Source: Campylorhamphus procurvoides
Taxonomy: Eukaryota > Chordata > Aves > Passeriformes > Dendrocolaptidae
Length of the DNA stretch: 64,000 nucleotides
Direction of reading: 5' to 3'
Assembly: GCA_013396655.1 (NCBI GenBank)
Contig: WBMV01004349.1
Span: forward strand, 773,943 to 837,942
The notes below the pieces were generated by a model. The model was not told where the DNA came from. It did not search any database and saw only the letters and a list, made by a program, of their open reading frames with translations. Positions within the stretch are counted from its first letter, which is position 1; each line of letters opens with the position of its first letter. Shown here piece after piece: positions 13,201 to 25,200 of this stretch. Made by a program: the position numbers and the translations under genes.

Positions 13201-16200
13201 ATTCACAAGAGCCTGAAGTGACAGGACAAGGGAGAAGGGCTTCAAACTGACAGAGTAGGTTTAGATTGGATATTAGGAGCAAATTCTTCCTTGTGAGGGT
13301 GGTGAGGCCCTGGCACAGATTGCCCAGAGAAGCTGTGGCTGCCCCATCCCTGGAAGTGTCCAAGGCCAGGTTGGATGGGACTTGGGGCAACCTGGTCTAG
13401 TGGAAGGTGTCCCTGCCCTTGGCAGGGGGTGGAACAAGATAGACTTTAAGGTCCCTCTAACCCAAACCAGTCTGTGATTCTGTGATGTGCTGGCAGTGCA
13501 GAGAAAACTTGCACTGGGATTGTGGACTGGAAATAGATCCACCAGGAGTGAGATTTAACTTTTAGTGGGTTTTGCAGAGTCCACACTTGGGTATGTGCAC
13601 TCACCAGATCCTCCTCTTGCACCTGCAGGTAGGGCAACAGACTGCTATGTCATGGAAGTATGTATTAAGAGCACTAAAATCTGCTCAGCTCTCCATGTAT
13701 CTTTTGCTTCCAGGCTGAAAATCTAAAGTGATATCAGGGCCCTGAGAGCACTCAGAGGTGCTAAAAGCCCTGAACAGCCATCCTGGGGCCTGTGCCCAGT
13801 GTCACAGTCCCTGTTCCAGCTCAGCTCTGAGGCACCAGGTCCTGCCTGGGCTGTGCTGAGGGATGTTGGTCTCCAGCTCAGTTATAGACATGCCCATTTC
13901 TGGCTGTGGATCCCATGGGACTTGCACCCCAACCCACAGACTGACTTCCCAGCTTGATGTCAACCCTGTCCCATCACTCTGGACCTCCCTGAGGATCACT
14001 GGTGTGTGTTTGGTCCTGGTTAACCTTGCCAGAGCTGATCCTGCTGCTGACCTGTGGATTGACTTCCGAACCTGACCCCAGAACTGTGTCATTGCCATGA
14101 ACTTCCTGAAGATCTGGACTCGTGGTTGAAGCTGGCTGTCATCTCTGGTCCTTGCTCACCTCTCTTGGGGTCTGTGGGCTGGGCCCTGGCTCTTGAAGAC
14201 CCTTTCCTTCCAGCCCTGGGATCGTTCTCAGCTCTGTAGGGGACAGAGACACCCACACTCACCCTGACACCTGAGATGCTCAAGGAAGTCCATCCAGCCC
14301 CTCTGCTCAATTCCTTTCCTTATTGTGACAGACACTGGATAAAATCTGTGCATCAGAACTGCTTAAATGCAGTGCTTCATAAGGGCAGCTGCCATCAGGG
14401 CTTTTCCCTTAGGGAAGGGGATACTTTTTGGCAGCACATCTGGTTTCCACACAAGTCCTGCCTAACCCAGAGAAAAACAGCTCCAGATTCCATTTGGATG
14501 GTGTGTCTTTGCTTCCTCCAGCTCAGTGAGGGAGATCTGTGAGTTTGGGTGTTTTCCCCCTCTCTGATCCCACAGTGCCTTGCAACAGGCTCCACTTGAT
14601 TGTGTGTATAAAGGCACACCTTAAGAATTTGATAGGTTTGAGCAGAGCGGTTTTCCTGTGGAAAGACCTGTTTGCCACAGCAGAGGTATCTGCTCAGAGT
14701 ATTGAATATCAGACCACTGTTAAGGAATCATTTTCCATCATATTCAGTAAAGAGTTTTCTTCTCCACAGGTGATGGTATAACTTCATCTGAACCACCCAA
14801 ATGGCTCCTTACCCATCCTAACAAGATCTTTCTGAACAAATGCCATCCACAAATTACTAGCCAGAATTTTTACCTGGAAAAAGTGATGTTACTGAGATAA
14901 TCTGATCCCTGTTGTGGTGGTGCATCCTGGAAGTGAGTGGATTTATGTGTGCCACATTTTCTCCTTGCTGCCACAGCTTACCATTCACAGGGCTTTAAGG
15001 TCTTCCCAAAAACAGGAAAGCCAGGAGAGGCTACTGTGATCTCTGGACTGCCCAGAGAAACACATTCTGTAGGATTGCCTTCATTTGATTACTCAAAGAT
15101 AAGTTTAAGAGAGACATCTAAACTTGCTGTTGAGTGACAGAAAATGCAGCAATCTCTTAAGGTAATTACTTTGATGGATTACTACCTTCACTAAATTAAG
15201 ACTAAAAATACCCAGCTGTAGCTTTCAGACACCAGGTCCTATTTATAACTTTGTCTGCTTGGTGAAGGAGAACTGAGTTCCCAAATTTCTGTCCTTTGCA
15301 GACCCTTGCATAGCCTGCTCTCATGTCCATAATCTTCCAGTTAAGCCAAAGGAGTCACTTGTGTTTACATTGTAAGCTCTGCTGTTCTTATCCCTCAATT
15401 ACCCTCTTGTCTTCTGCTCTGACTGTTCTCCAGCCTGTCACCCTCCTCATGCAGGGCAGGGCCCAGCACTGGCTCCTGAAGGAACTGAGAGCTCACATTG
15501 TCTTCCTGACACCCTTGGAGAGTGCCCCCATTCACACTCAGAGAGCACCTCTTTTTAGCCACAGTGTCACCCTCTCCAGCCACCCTGATGGAGTGCAGCA
15601 GTGAACAGGCTTTTTCCTGATGCCAAGCTGGAGTTCCCCATCCTTTCAGCATCACTTGGGTCGTGTGTCCTTGAGCACAGCATGTGCTATTCTGCACAGC
15701 TGCAGCACAGAGCCCTCGCTGACTGGAGATCAATGCAGTGAGAATTACCCTCCACACCACTCCTCTCCTGCTCTCCCTTCTCCACCTTCCACTGGGACAT
15801 GTCTCAGCTGCTTTCTGAGAACGCTTAGAAAGCTCCAGAGAAGCAGCTACGGGATTGTCTGCCCACAATCTTTTCTCCAGTCTTGCTGTGTAGCTGCAGA
15901 TTTTAAGGAAGGAGGTTTTTGCAACCATTCAGCAACTCAGTATTTTTATTTTTAGAAATATCTTGGCCTCTTTGTAAGCCTGAGGCAGTGAGTTCCACAG
16001 TGAAGATGCTTTTCAAGAGTAGAGCAGAGGAGCTGCATGATGGTCTCTACCTGTGTTGAGTTTTCAGAGGGAATTTGTCATCTGATAAACTACAACTAAA
16101 AATGTTTTTCTCAATGAACTATTATCATCCTCCAGACTGCTAGAACTAATATTCCTTTGTCTGTTTTGCATTGCTGGCTCAAACTCTCTCTGCCTGGTGT

Positions 16201-19200
16201 CAGATGGAGCAGCCTTCGCTCGGGGGTCTCAATTTGAAGACATACTATTTGTTTAAATTGGAAGGAAAAAGGAGGACATTTTGGAGGCCATCACAGCATT
16301 GAGACTTTTGTCTTCAGGTCTCAGAGGGCAGAGCATGGGCTGCAGAGGATGAACAATGGTCCTTTTTGTGTCACATGGAGAGCTGGCTGGTTGCTGTTTC
16401 CCTTGGTGTGGATGGGGAATAAAGCAGCAATTGGTGGGAATGGTCCTCATGGGAAACCAGATGACACATAAGAAGGAATTTTCATATCTGACTACGTTTT
16501 TGCTGGCAGTTTGGCAGCAACTGGAGAAGGACTATCCATGGAGATTGAAAGGAAGTATAGGGAGCAAAACAAGCCTCCTGCCTATTCAGCTGGCCAGAGG
16601 CCAAGCAGAGGAGAAGTATCCTGACCCAAACTATGAGAAAACCTAGTGCAGGATCTGCTGCAGAACTCCACTGGCATTTACAGGAAATGTCAACATTTAC
16701 AGGAAATGTCAGCGTGGGTCTGTGTGTCAGAGCAAGGGAAACAAAATACTTGGAGTTACAGGCCCCTCTGGATGTTCACACCCCCACTCCCTAGTGCTGC
16801 TGACAGGGGACATGAAAGACAACCACATTTGGGGTCTGTAATGTCTCCTGGGATTTTGGAAATGAGGTTCCAGTACCAGTCTGGGGGACTTCTCTCCTCC
16901 CCTGTTTCTGAGTCGGACTGTTGTGCTCCCCTGGCATTCCATGACAGAATACTGCTCCATGTGGATCACTATTCTTAGTTACACCGTGTAGGATGGGCAG
17001 GTGCTGGTGTTGTCCATCCACCTTTGGGCATCCTACAGTACCACTCTGTAGAAATTACTGGTAGGGCTTAGAAATTACAGCTTGGGCTGTGAGCTAAAAC
17101 CTTTTTTCTTAGTGATTCATCATGACAGATGGTTGGAGTGGGACTTGGGCTCCAGGGGCTGTATCCAAATTTCCATTGAAAAAGTCCCTGAGGAATGAAG
17201 GAGATTCTTAGATAGTTTCTCTATTTTTATAACTCTTTTTTTAATCCATGTGGCCCAGACAGTGGGCTGTCCTCCTGAAGATTTTTCAGATGACTTTTGG
17301 CATTGAAAATTCCTGCTGATCCTCACTGTGCATTGCAGAGACCATAATGTAGATGGATTCAAAGAGCATACACAGTAATACTGAGAATTTCTCCACATGA
17401 CACCAGTAATGGTCTGGAAATGGGGACCAAAAGGCCTTTACTCACTGCCTCCTAATTCCATTCCATTCCCAACAGCCCCCTTTCCTTTGTGTTTGGTTGA
17501 ACAGACCAGGAATGGAGCTGGAGATTGCAAGGATTTATGCAAGGCCCAAGGAGCAAAGCTGTAAACTTCTCCCTGCTCAGAGCTCTGAGTATCATATTAG
17601 AGACTTGCTCCCAAAATGCAGTATATAGCAATGGGGGTCAGAGCTGCAGGTTCACCCAGCCGGGCTGTGGCAATCAAACAGCGCTCTGGGAGGGACGGGG
17701 TGATCCCTGCTGGAGGAGGAATGGCCTGGGCACGTGGCAGTCAAAGGTGTGGAAGGGAACTAACAAGCTGCAATAATCCATCCCCTCAGATGAGAGGGGA
17801 AAGCAGTGTTGTCCCATGGGATTAGTGTTGGCCTGTGAGATCACTGGTGTCCCATGGGATCAGAGTTGTTCAATGGCGTCGGTGTTGTCCTGTGGAATTG
17901 GTGGTGTCCCATGGGATCAACGTTGTCCTGTGGGACCGGTGTTGTTCTGTGGGATCAGTGTTTTCCCATGGGATCAGTGCTGTCCCCTGGGATCAGAATT
18001 GTCCCCTGGGATCGGAGTTTTCCCGTGTTATCCCATGGAGTTGGTGTTGTCCAGTGGGATTGGTGTTGTTCCGTGGGATCAGTGCTGTCCTGTGGCACCG
18101 GTGTTGTTCAATGGGATCGATGTTATCCCCTGGGGTCAGTGTTATCCCCTGGGATCAGGGGATCTGCAGTGGCAGCAGGTGCTGGTGCAGGGGTTGGAGA
18201 GTTTGGCTGTCACCCAGCACCTCCCGCAGGCCCAGGGGCTGGGAGCTCTGTGGCTGTGCAGGCACTAGTTCTGAGTGTTCACATCCAGAGTTCTCTCGAT
18301 CTCCACTCTTCGTGGCAGTGAAGACCCAGGCGAGCCAGTCCAGCAAAAAGTCTCCGGCGTCCCTAAACCGCTGCTCCACCCTTCTGCACCGCACCCCCTC
18401 CGGCGTCCCGCCTGCCTCCCAGTCCCAGATGTTCCGTGCTCCAAATTCTGGATCCTCAGGAAGCAAGGCCATCACAGGTACCATCAACTTTCTTAACTGT
18501 TTAGTGTCCTACCCTGGGTTGGCTTTTGACCCTTCTGGCCTCAGTCTGCTCCATCCATGGCTGTCCCAGAGAAGCTACTGCCAGGAGCAGCTGAGGGGAT
18601 TGGATCCTTTGGTGTGTTAAAAATACAAGTGTACCTCAGCAGTAGGTCTTTAAAACCTCTTGCCAGTGACAAGCTGGTTTTATTAAGCATCATGGTAACC
18701 ACGAGGTTATAAAAGACCCTGTTTTCAAACCCTGGTGTCGCAAACTGAGGAGAGCTTCCTGACAAAGATTGGTGTAATGGCTTGTCAGCAATGGAGATTT
18801 TTGTTTGGTTTTCAGCACTGTTTGGCATTTAGTGTTTCCCTCAAGGTGATGTTTCCAGGCTAGGCCTGTGCTTTTGGAAGTGAAATGGAGTGCAGGTGTT
18901 TTCACAGTGCTCCACTCCCCACAGGAACCTCTGAGAGATAAACAGCTCTGGCAGAAAAATTAATGACGCAGAACCATTACAGAGGTGTTAGAAAGCTCAA
19001 GTTAGGATTGAGCCTCCCATAGTCTGTTTCTTCCTTCCAAACAAGATCAAACCTTGAAAAAAATATTAGAAGAAAGCAAAGAACACTGAAAGATAAGAGT
19101 TAATCAATAAGGTGTGACACATGGAATGACAGGCAACTGGGAAGCATTCTCCTGAGTCTGTGGGATTGATGGATATGTATTCCATAGGGGTGCAGAAGAA

Positions 19201-22200
19201 GGGCTGGTCAACCAGTTGGTGTTTGGACACCCCTGAAACATCTGGCAAGGGCAGATGCCGAGTACAGAGATGGCTGTGTTGGGAGAAGCTATGGGATGGG
19301 GAACAAGGATGGGTTTTGGTAGCTGCCACACACATCTAGAGCTGCCAGGGGTTGCAGTGAGAGACCTGTCTTTTTACAGCTCGGGAATCCTGGGATTCCA
19401 TATTGTTACTGCACTTCTTAAACATTGATATGATGTTTTTACTAATTTGAGGTCCACCCAGTTCAATCAAGTCAGGAGTTAGAGCTGACAAACCTTTTTC
19501 ATTGTTTACTTAAACTTGCAACAACTTCTTCCAGTATCATGTCTCACAAAAGTGGAGAAACAGGGAGCCCTCCTGGGACAGAGGCTGGAGTCACCTGAGT
19601 GGGAAGTGGGAGATGTTTTTGTAAGAGCACTCTTTTCCCCCACATCTCTAGTGAAAGTGGATCCAAGCACTGGGTATAAACTTGGAGCTGTTCCCTTCGT
19701 GTACAGAGGAAGAAATGGCCAATGCTTGAGCCTGGTAGACTGATCTTCAAGAAACTAATCATGGGCTGGGGTCCCATGCTGCCTGTGTGGTGGCATCATT
19801 TCTATGGGGTCTTTCACGGCCATGTCTTGTAGAAATGCAATCTGAGGGCCTCTGGAATTCCTGATGCAAAGGCATTGACCTTAAGACCTGCCAGAAAGAC
19901 AGTCTCCAGAACAGATGCCATCCAAGGGCAGTGGTTAGAGGCATTCCACATGGGCTTGGATAGCTCCAGCTTGGGGGTTACCACTCCCCTGGCAGGGCTG
20001 GAACAGCCTTTTGGTAGAGTGGCTCTGCCTTGGTCTGTGCAGATGCTTTTGCTTTACATGTATAAGGTTCAGATATATATATAGAGAGAGAGAGAGAGCG
20101 TGGGTGTGAGCTGCCCTCTCCTGTGTGGGAAGCACACAGTAAGACCAAGCAGGTGCATTAGAACAGTTTCTTATTGCCAGACTTAAAAAAAAAAAAAAGC
20201 CAGGGAATGAGAGCAAAACAGCCATGCAAATTTTTTCCAAACATTTTTGGAGACCTCCAACTCACTTCCAGTTGTGATACATTCCAGGATTTGAACCTGG
20301 GTCTCGTTTGGGGGATGGGTTGATGGAAACCATTTTATCGTGGTCTTTTTTTCCACAGTGCCGTCTGATTTTCTAGTTACTTAAGGCCTCTCATTCCTGT
20401 CATTTATCTGTCGAGTGGGGTGGATAGATAATCTCTCCAGTTCCTTTTCATCCCTGTTTTATGTGTTTGTCTTAATTGATTTGATTACCAAGTTTTCTCA
20501 TTTTCCTGAATTTTAGAAGGAGTCAGAAATGTAGTAGATTGAGAGTTTGAGAAGCCTGCTCAGGACGTGGAAGGGTCCGCTGAGGATTGGGTGGACCAAA
20601 ATCCATGGGCTGAGAGCTTCATGTGGTTTGGGTCTTTGGCAGCCACATCAGCCCTACAGCCCACCCTGCAGCACTGGGAGCCTACAGGGGCCTGGAGCCT
20701 CTGGGGAAGTCCTGGCAGCAGCTCCGTGGTCTGCAGCAATCCAAACTGAAATCATGATCTGATACCAATTTTCAGCAGCCTCCATCACTCCTGAATAAAG
20801 CACAGGCTGCAGGCTGAGAGCCCAGCAGAGCCAGGCTGTATCCATTTGAACCCCTGGGGTGACAATGGACTCCTGAGTGAGAGCACAGGGAAGGGTCTGT
20901 CCAGCACAGACCACACACAGTGGTTTGGCCAGTTCAGACTGTTTTATTTCTAGTTTACCCTTGGAATCACTGCAGTAAATCCATTTGCCCAGATACTGTG
21001 AATCCAGTGAAATGAGAAAAGACCTCAAGCTGTTTTGTACTCTTGAGCTTGAGCTAAGGGACAGCAGCCTGAGCAGGATGGGAGGCCCTGAGCTGTGCTG
21101 TGCAGTGACGTGTCAGGACACTGCAGCACTTCCAGGATCAGGAACCACCTCTGCCCATTGGAAAAAGCCTCCCAGTACAGTCCCTGGGAAGCTGCCCTGC
21201 ACTGGGGCTGAGGTGTGTGGAGCAGCTGCCTTGCCAGGAGCAGGGACTGCCACCACGCTTAGAGGAGCAGGACCTGCCTGCTCAGCCCTGGAGAGGCTGT
21301 GGGAGTGAGGGCACTGTTGGGAAGCACAGAGGGACAGAGGGTCTTCCAGAGCTTTTCCAGACATGGAGTGCAGAATCTGAGACAGCCCTCGAGGCCTCCA
21401 CTTGAAAGTTTTCAGGAGAGTGATTAGGAAGGGAATGCAGATGAGTGGGAAGTGCAGGGTGAGCCTCTGTAGGTGACACTTGGGTGTTCTGATGAGGACC
21501 CGAGTGCAGACCTGGTCACCTGTGCCAGAGGCTTTGTGGGCTGCTTGTTGCCTTGAGGAAGAGTAAGATCAGGGTTGGGGTTTCTTTCAGGGGACGAAGC
21601 AATGATCTTTCTGGTTCAGTCAGGACTGGTCTTCATGGGCTCCCTAAGAGCCAATCCAGGCCACCTCAGCCAGAAGGCATTCACGAAAAATACCTACCTG
21701 GTATCCCTTCACTGAATCTGGCTCATTTGCCTCCAAAATGAGGTATTTGACCTTTCTGCTGTATTCAGGATATGTGATTATGTGGCACAGGAGTATGTTG
21801 TCTTGCCTCCTGTTTGCATGGTTCTGCATCCAGTGTTGACCAGTCACCATCCCTGCTTTGTTCTCCACCCAGCAGAAAGTGCTTTCAGCAGAAGAGTGGA
21901 AGGCAAAGCGCAAAACAACTTTGAAGAAACAAACAGCAATTCCCAGAACTCCAGCGGTAAGTGTGTCCACTCCCTCCTGCTACCATGTTCCTCTCCAAGA
22001 GGATTCAGCTGTGCTCAGTGGTTCTTGATGCATTTGAGGTACCTTGTTTATGCTCACAGGCAGCCAGCCCTCCTGAGGTATTGCCGTTTTCTCCCTCCTA
22101 CCCAGGTTCCTGGCATTCCAAGCCTGTAAAAAAAGGTTATATGGGAATCCTGCTCCCAAGGACCAGGTGCTTCAGCGTGGGTTTTTCAGTGGGGGAGCAA

Positions 22201-25200
22201 AGGTGTGGTGAAAGAATGGATGGAGATAAAGCAGAACTCATGCTGAGCCCATGTGTCAGTGCAGTCCTGGTGAAACAAAGCCATTTCCAACAAGCAAGAG
22301 AAGCTGAACTGAGGACTGGGTGGTGCTTAGTGCAAGTTACAGGGTGCTGAGTTATTTACATGTCACTGTAACCAGCATCCAGCTGTTTGTGGGTTCACTG
22401 CATGGAGGTCACAGCTACGAGATGTGGGACCAAAGTACATCTGCTGGAAGGAGTGAAAATTTACTCCACTTCCAGAGTTTCCTTTCATTTTAAGCCCAAG
22501 TGGTAGTAACTAAACATAACCACTGGCCTTGACAATTTTTTCTAGGTACACTGTTGATAGAGTTTTGCCTTGTATTTCCCTGCCTTCCAGTGGGCCACTG
22601 CAATTCTCCTGTGCTCCCTAACTGGACCATGACAGTGACAGACCAGATGAAATGTAATTTTGGCATCTTGATGCAGAGATAATCACATGCCAGCAGAAAA
22701 GTCTGGCCTCCCTCCATTCCTCATCCAAGAGTACCAAAACATGTGGTGTTTTCAGTGCCTCTGGCAGGAATGGAGCAGGTTACAGGTCTTTCATGGGGGG
22801 TTATATCTGCCTCTGAACCAAATAAGGGGCTTTCTGGAAACAAGCTGAAAAGGAAAGACGTGATGTTGGAAAACGCCCTTGTGGTAGCAGAGTGGGTGAT
22901 GGTAAATGGGGGAAAAGGTCGTTTGTTACTGAAATGCTGCATGTTATGTTTTGGGGAACAATCCTGTACTAATCCAAAGCATTCACCACAATTACAGCTG
23001 GTCATTTGGGGACAGAAAAACCTAAGGAAAAGAGATGTAAGCAGAACCCATCAGGTGAGCTTGTCTCTGTGTTTCAGGCCCTTGTACCCATTAGTCCTGT
23101 TGCACCTGGGGGGATGCAGCCAGGAGTCCTTGGGGCTGTTGTCAGCCAGCCCAGCCTGGCTGTCAGACACCACTCAAAGCACTGTAGCTCAGACTGCCAG
23201 AGTTACCAGCCTGGCTTGCTGCCCTGAATGTGCCCCTGGCCTCTCAACAGGTCTGCTCCTCATGTCTTGTCTTCTGTGGGAACTAGTAATGGTTTGAAGG
23301 GTTTCAAAGCTTCTAAGGGCCCATCTTAAAATGCCAGTATACCATTTGGTTTCCCAACTCCTTTGGGGCCCTTTGAAAGCAGCAGCCTGAGATTGTACCT
23401 TTTTTATTTCTGTAGATTGTACCTTTTTTTCCTGTGAAGCCCTGTACAGCCTACAGGGGAAGGGCAGAATATCTTCCTTCTATCAAACAGCTCATCCCTA
23501 GAGCCAAGAAAGCTGCATTGTAAAACCTGACTGCAAACCTCTTCTTAAGTTTGGGAGGAGAGAAGATGAACCTGTAGCATGGGAGAGGGTCCAGGGAGCA
23601 CTGACAAGAAGCACACATAAAGAGTGGCTGTATTTAGTCCAAGACTTGAGTTCTGTCTGAACTATTAAATTCTGACCCACTGTTGCTGTGAGACATCTCC
23701 CAGACTCTCCCTGCCATCTCCCTGTACCAGCTAACATATCACACTCATCCCTCTCAATCTGTTTTTATCCAAACTGCAGCATTTAAAGCACATGAGTAAA
23801 AGTTCACAGTAAAAACCAAGGCAAAGCCAGAAATTCTTAGAAACAATAGCAAGTTTCACGCAATTTGTTGGTGTTATTTCATTGCAAGGAGTGTTTCTGT
23901 TTGCACTTTTTGCAGTGTCTGTTTATTGTAGTGACTCAGTCTAGGGCCTGGCAAGCTGTAGAGGAGTTGAAAGGTGCTCACCTTAACTTTAATTTGAGTC
24001 AGGAAACCTGAGGAATTCATGTGAGCTGCTCAGGATTGGTTTGAAGGGAGTTGGGCTCTGATTGGAAGCAGTTCCTTTCTACATGAAACAGCTGACACAC
24101 TCCTCAAAGCCATGCATGGGGAAGTATAAACTTTTTCCCTTTTTCCCTTCCTTTTTCTATCCTTCATCCCCTTTTCTTCCACAGCCCTGTTTTCCCTCTT
24201 TGACTCCATTGTTGTGCTGCTTCCTGTGTGTCCCATTCAGTGCTCTTTTCCAGCTCTTGCTCCAAGCCATTTCTTCTCTTTGATTCCTTCACGTTCTCAG
24301 GAGTCAGTCCCACTGGTCTCATTGACAGCAGCCTGGGTGAGCATCACCAGTCCCTGTGAGTGTCACTGGTGCTCAAAGAGGCCTTGGAAGGCTCTCAGGC
24401 ATCCGTGTGCTCAGTCGTGCAAGCAGAGCTCTCAGCAACTGCCTTTTGGAAGAGCTGATATGTCCTTGCCCTCCCCATTTTCCTTCTTTCCATGGCTGTG
24501 TTCCAGTGGGTGGCACAAACACCGTGTGGCTCAGTGTCATGTGTGGGATGTGAACTCTTGGGTGACTCCAGCCCTGTTGGTTTGTCCTCCCTTGAGCCCC
24601 ATCCAGCAGATTTCTCCCAGGCAGGGAAGGAGCTGGAGATAACGTGGTGGGGAATGACAGAAGGATGGACACTTCCGTCCTCCCTCTCCCATCTGCTGCT
24701 TGTCACCAAACTGCTGCTGCTGTAAGGAACAGTCGCCAGGTTTGGGAGGTAAATGTAGGTCCCAGCTGAGCAGCCCAAGCTGTGGGAGTTGACCTTGTTA
24801 AATGCTTGATTGCACTTGCTCTCTGTGGATATGAGTTGTCTGTCACAAACTCGGATACAGAGATGTCGAAGAGAGCAGCAGGAGTTTTTTAGGCCACCCA
24901 GCTGGGGACATTCTGCTCTTTCCCTGTGTCACTGTGCTGATTGCAGGGCCACAGACCCCTTCATGTCTGGAGTGAGGGGGAGGGCAAGCAGAGCAGAAAG
25001 GTCAGCGTCTAAAACAGACTTGAATGCAGTGCCATTAGGAGTCCTGGAGGGGAATAAGACGACTAGAATGGAAAATGTTGGATTTCAGATGTCTCTTCCC
25101 TGTGCACAGCCCCAGTCTTTGTCATAGTGAATGCAGGTACTAGCATCCTTACCAGAGCGCCCTGGCATCCTACTGCCCATAAACCAGCAGATCTCTTTGC

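Larger units (their letters stand above)
10527..18261 (+). other. ZNF618 intron, 7.7 kb
   Basis: It contains a CTCF-like motif (11289-11306), a CR1 copy (about 13165-13486) and the 19-bp minisatellite (17812-18160). A very strong polypyrimidine tract (12249-12300) ends in an AG but is followed at once by GTAAGA, with no usable exon. I looked for an extra small exon known to me from human ZNF618 and found none. Confidence 0.75.

Noticed and set aside
17835..18620. 261-residue open frame on the + strand read as a separate protein
   Set aside because: It is made of the 19-bp minisatellite, which keeps all frames open, followed by the ZNF618 exon and intron. The peptide repeats follow from the DNA repeat.
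20280..20305. tRNA-like B-box (antisense), possible MIR or tRNA relic
   Set aside because: Only about 20 bases match. There is no A-box at the right distance and no cloverleaf.
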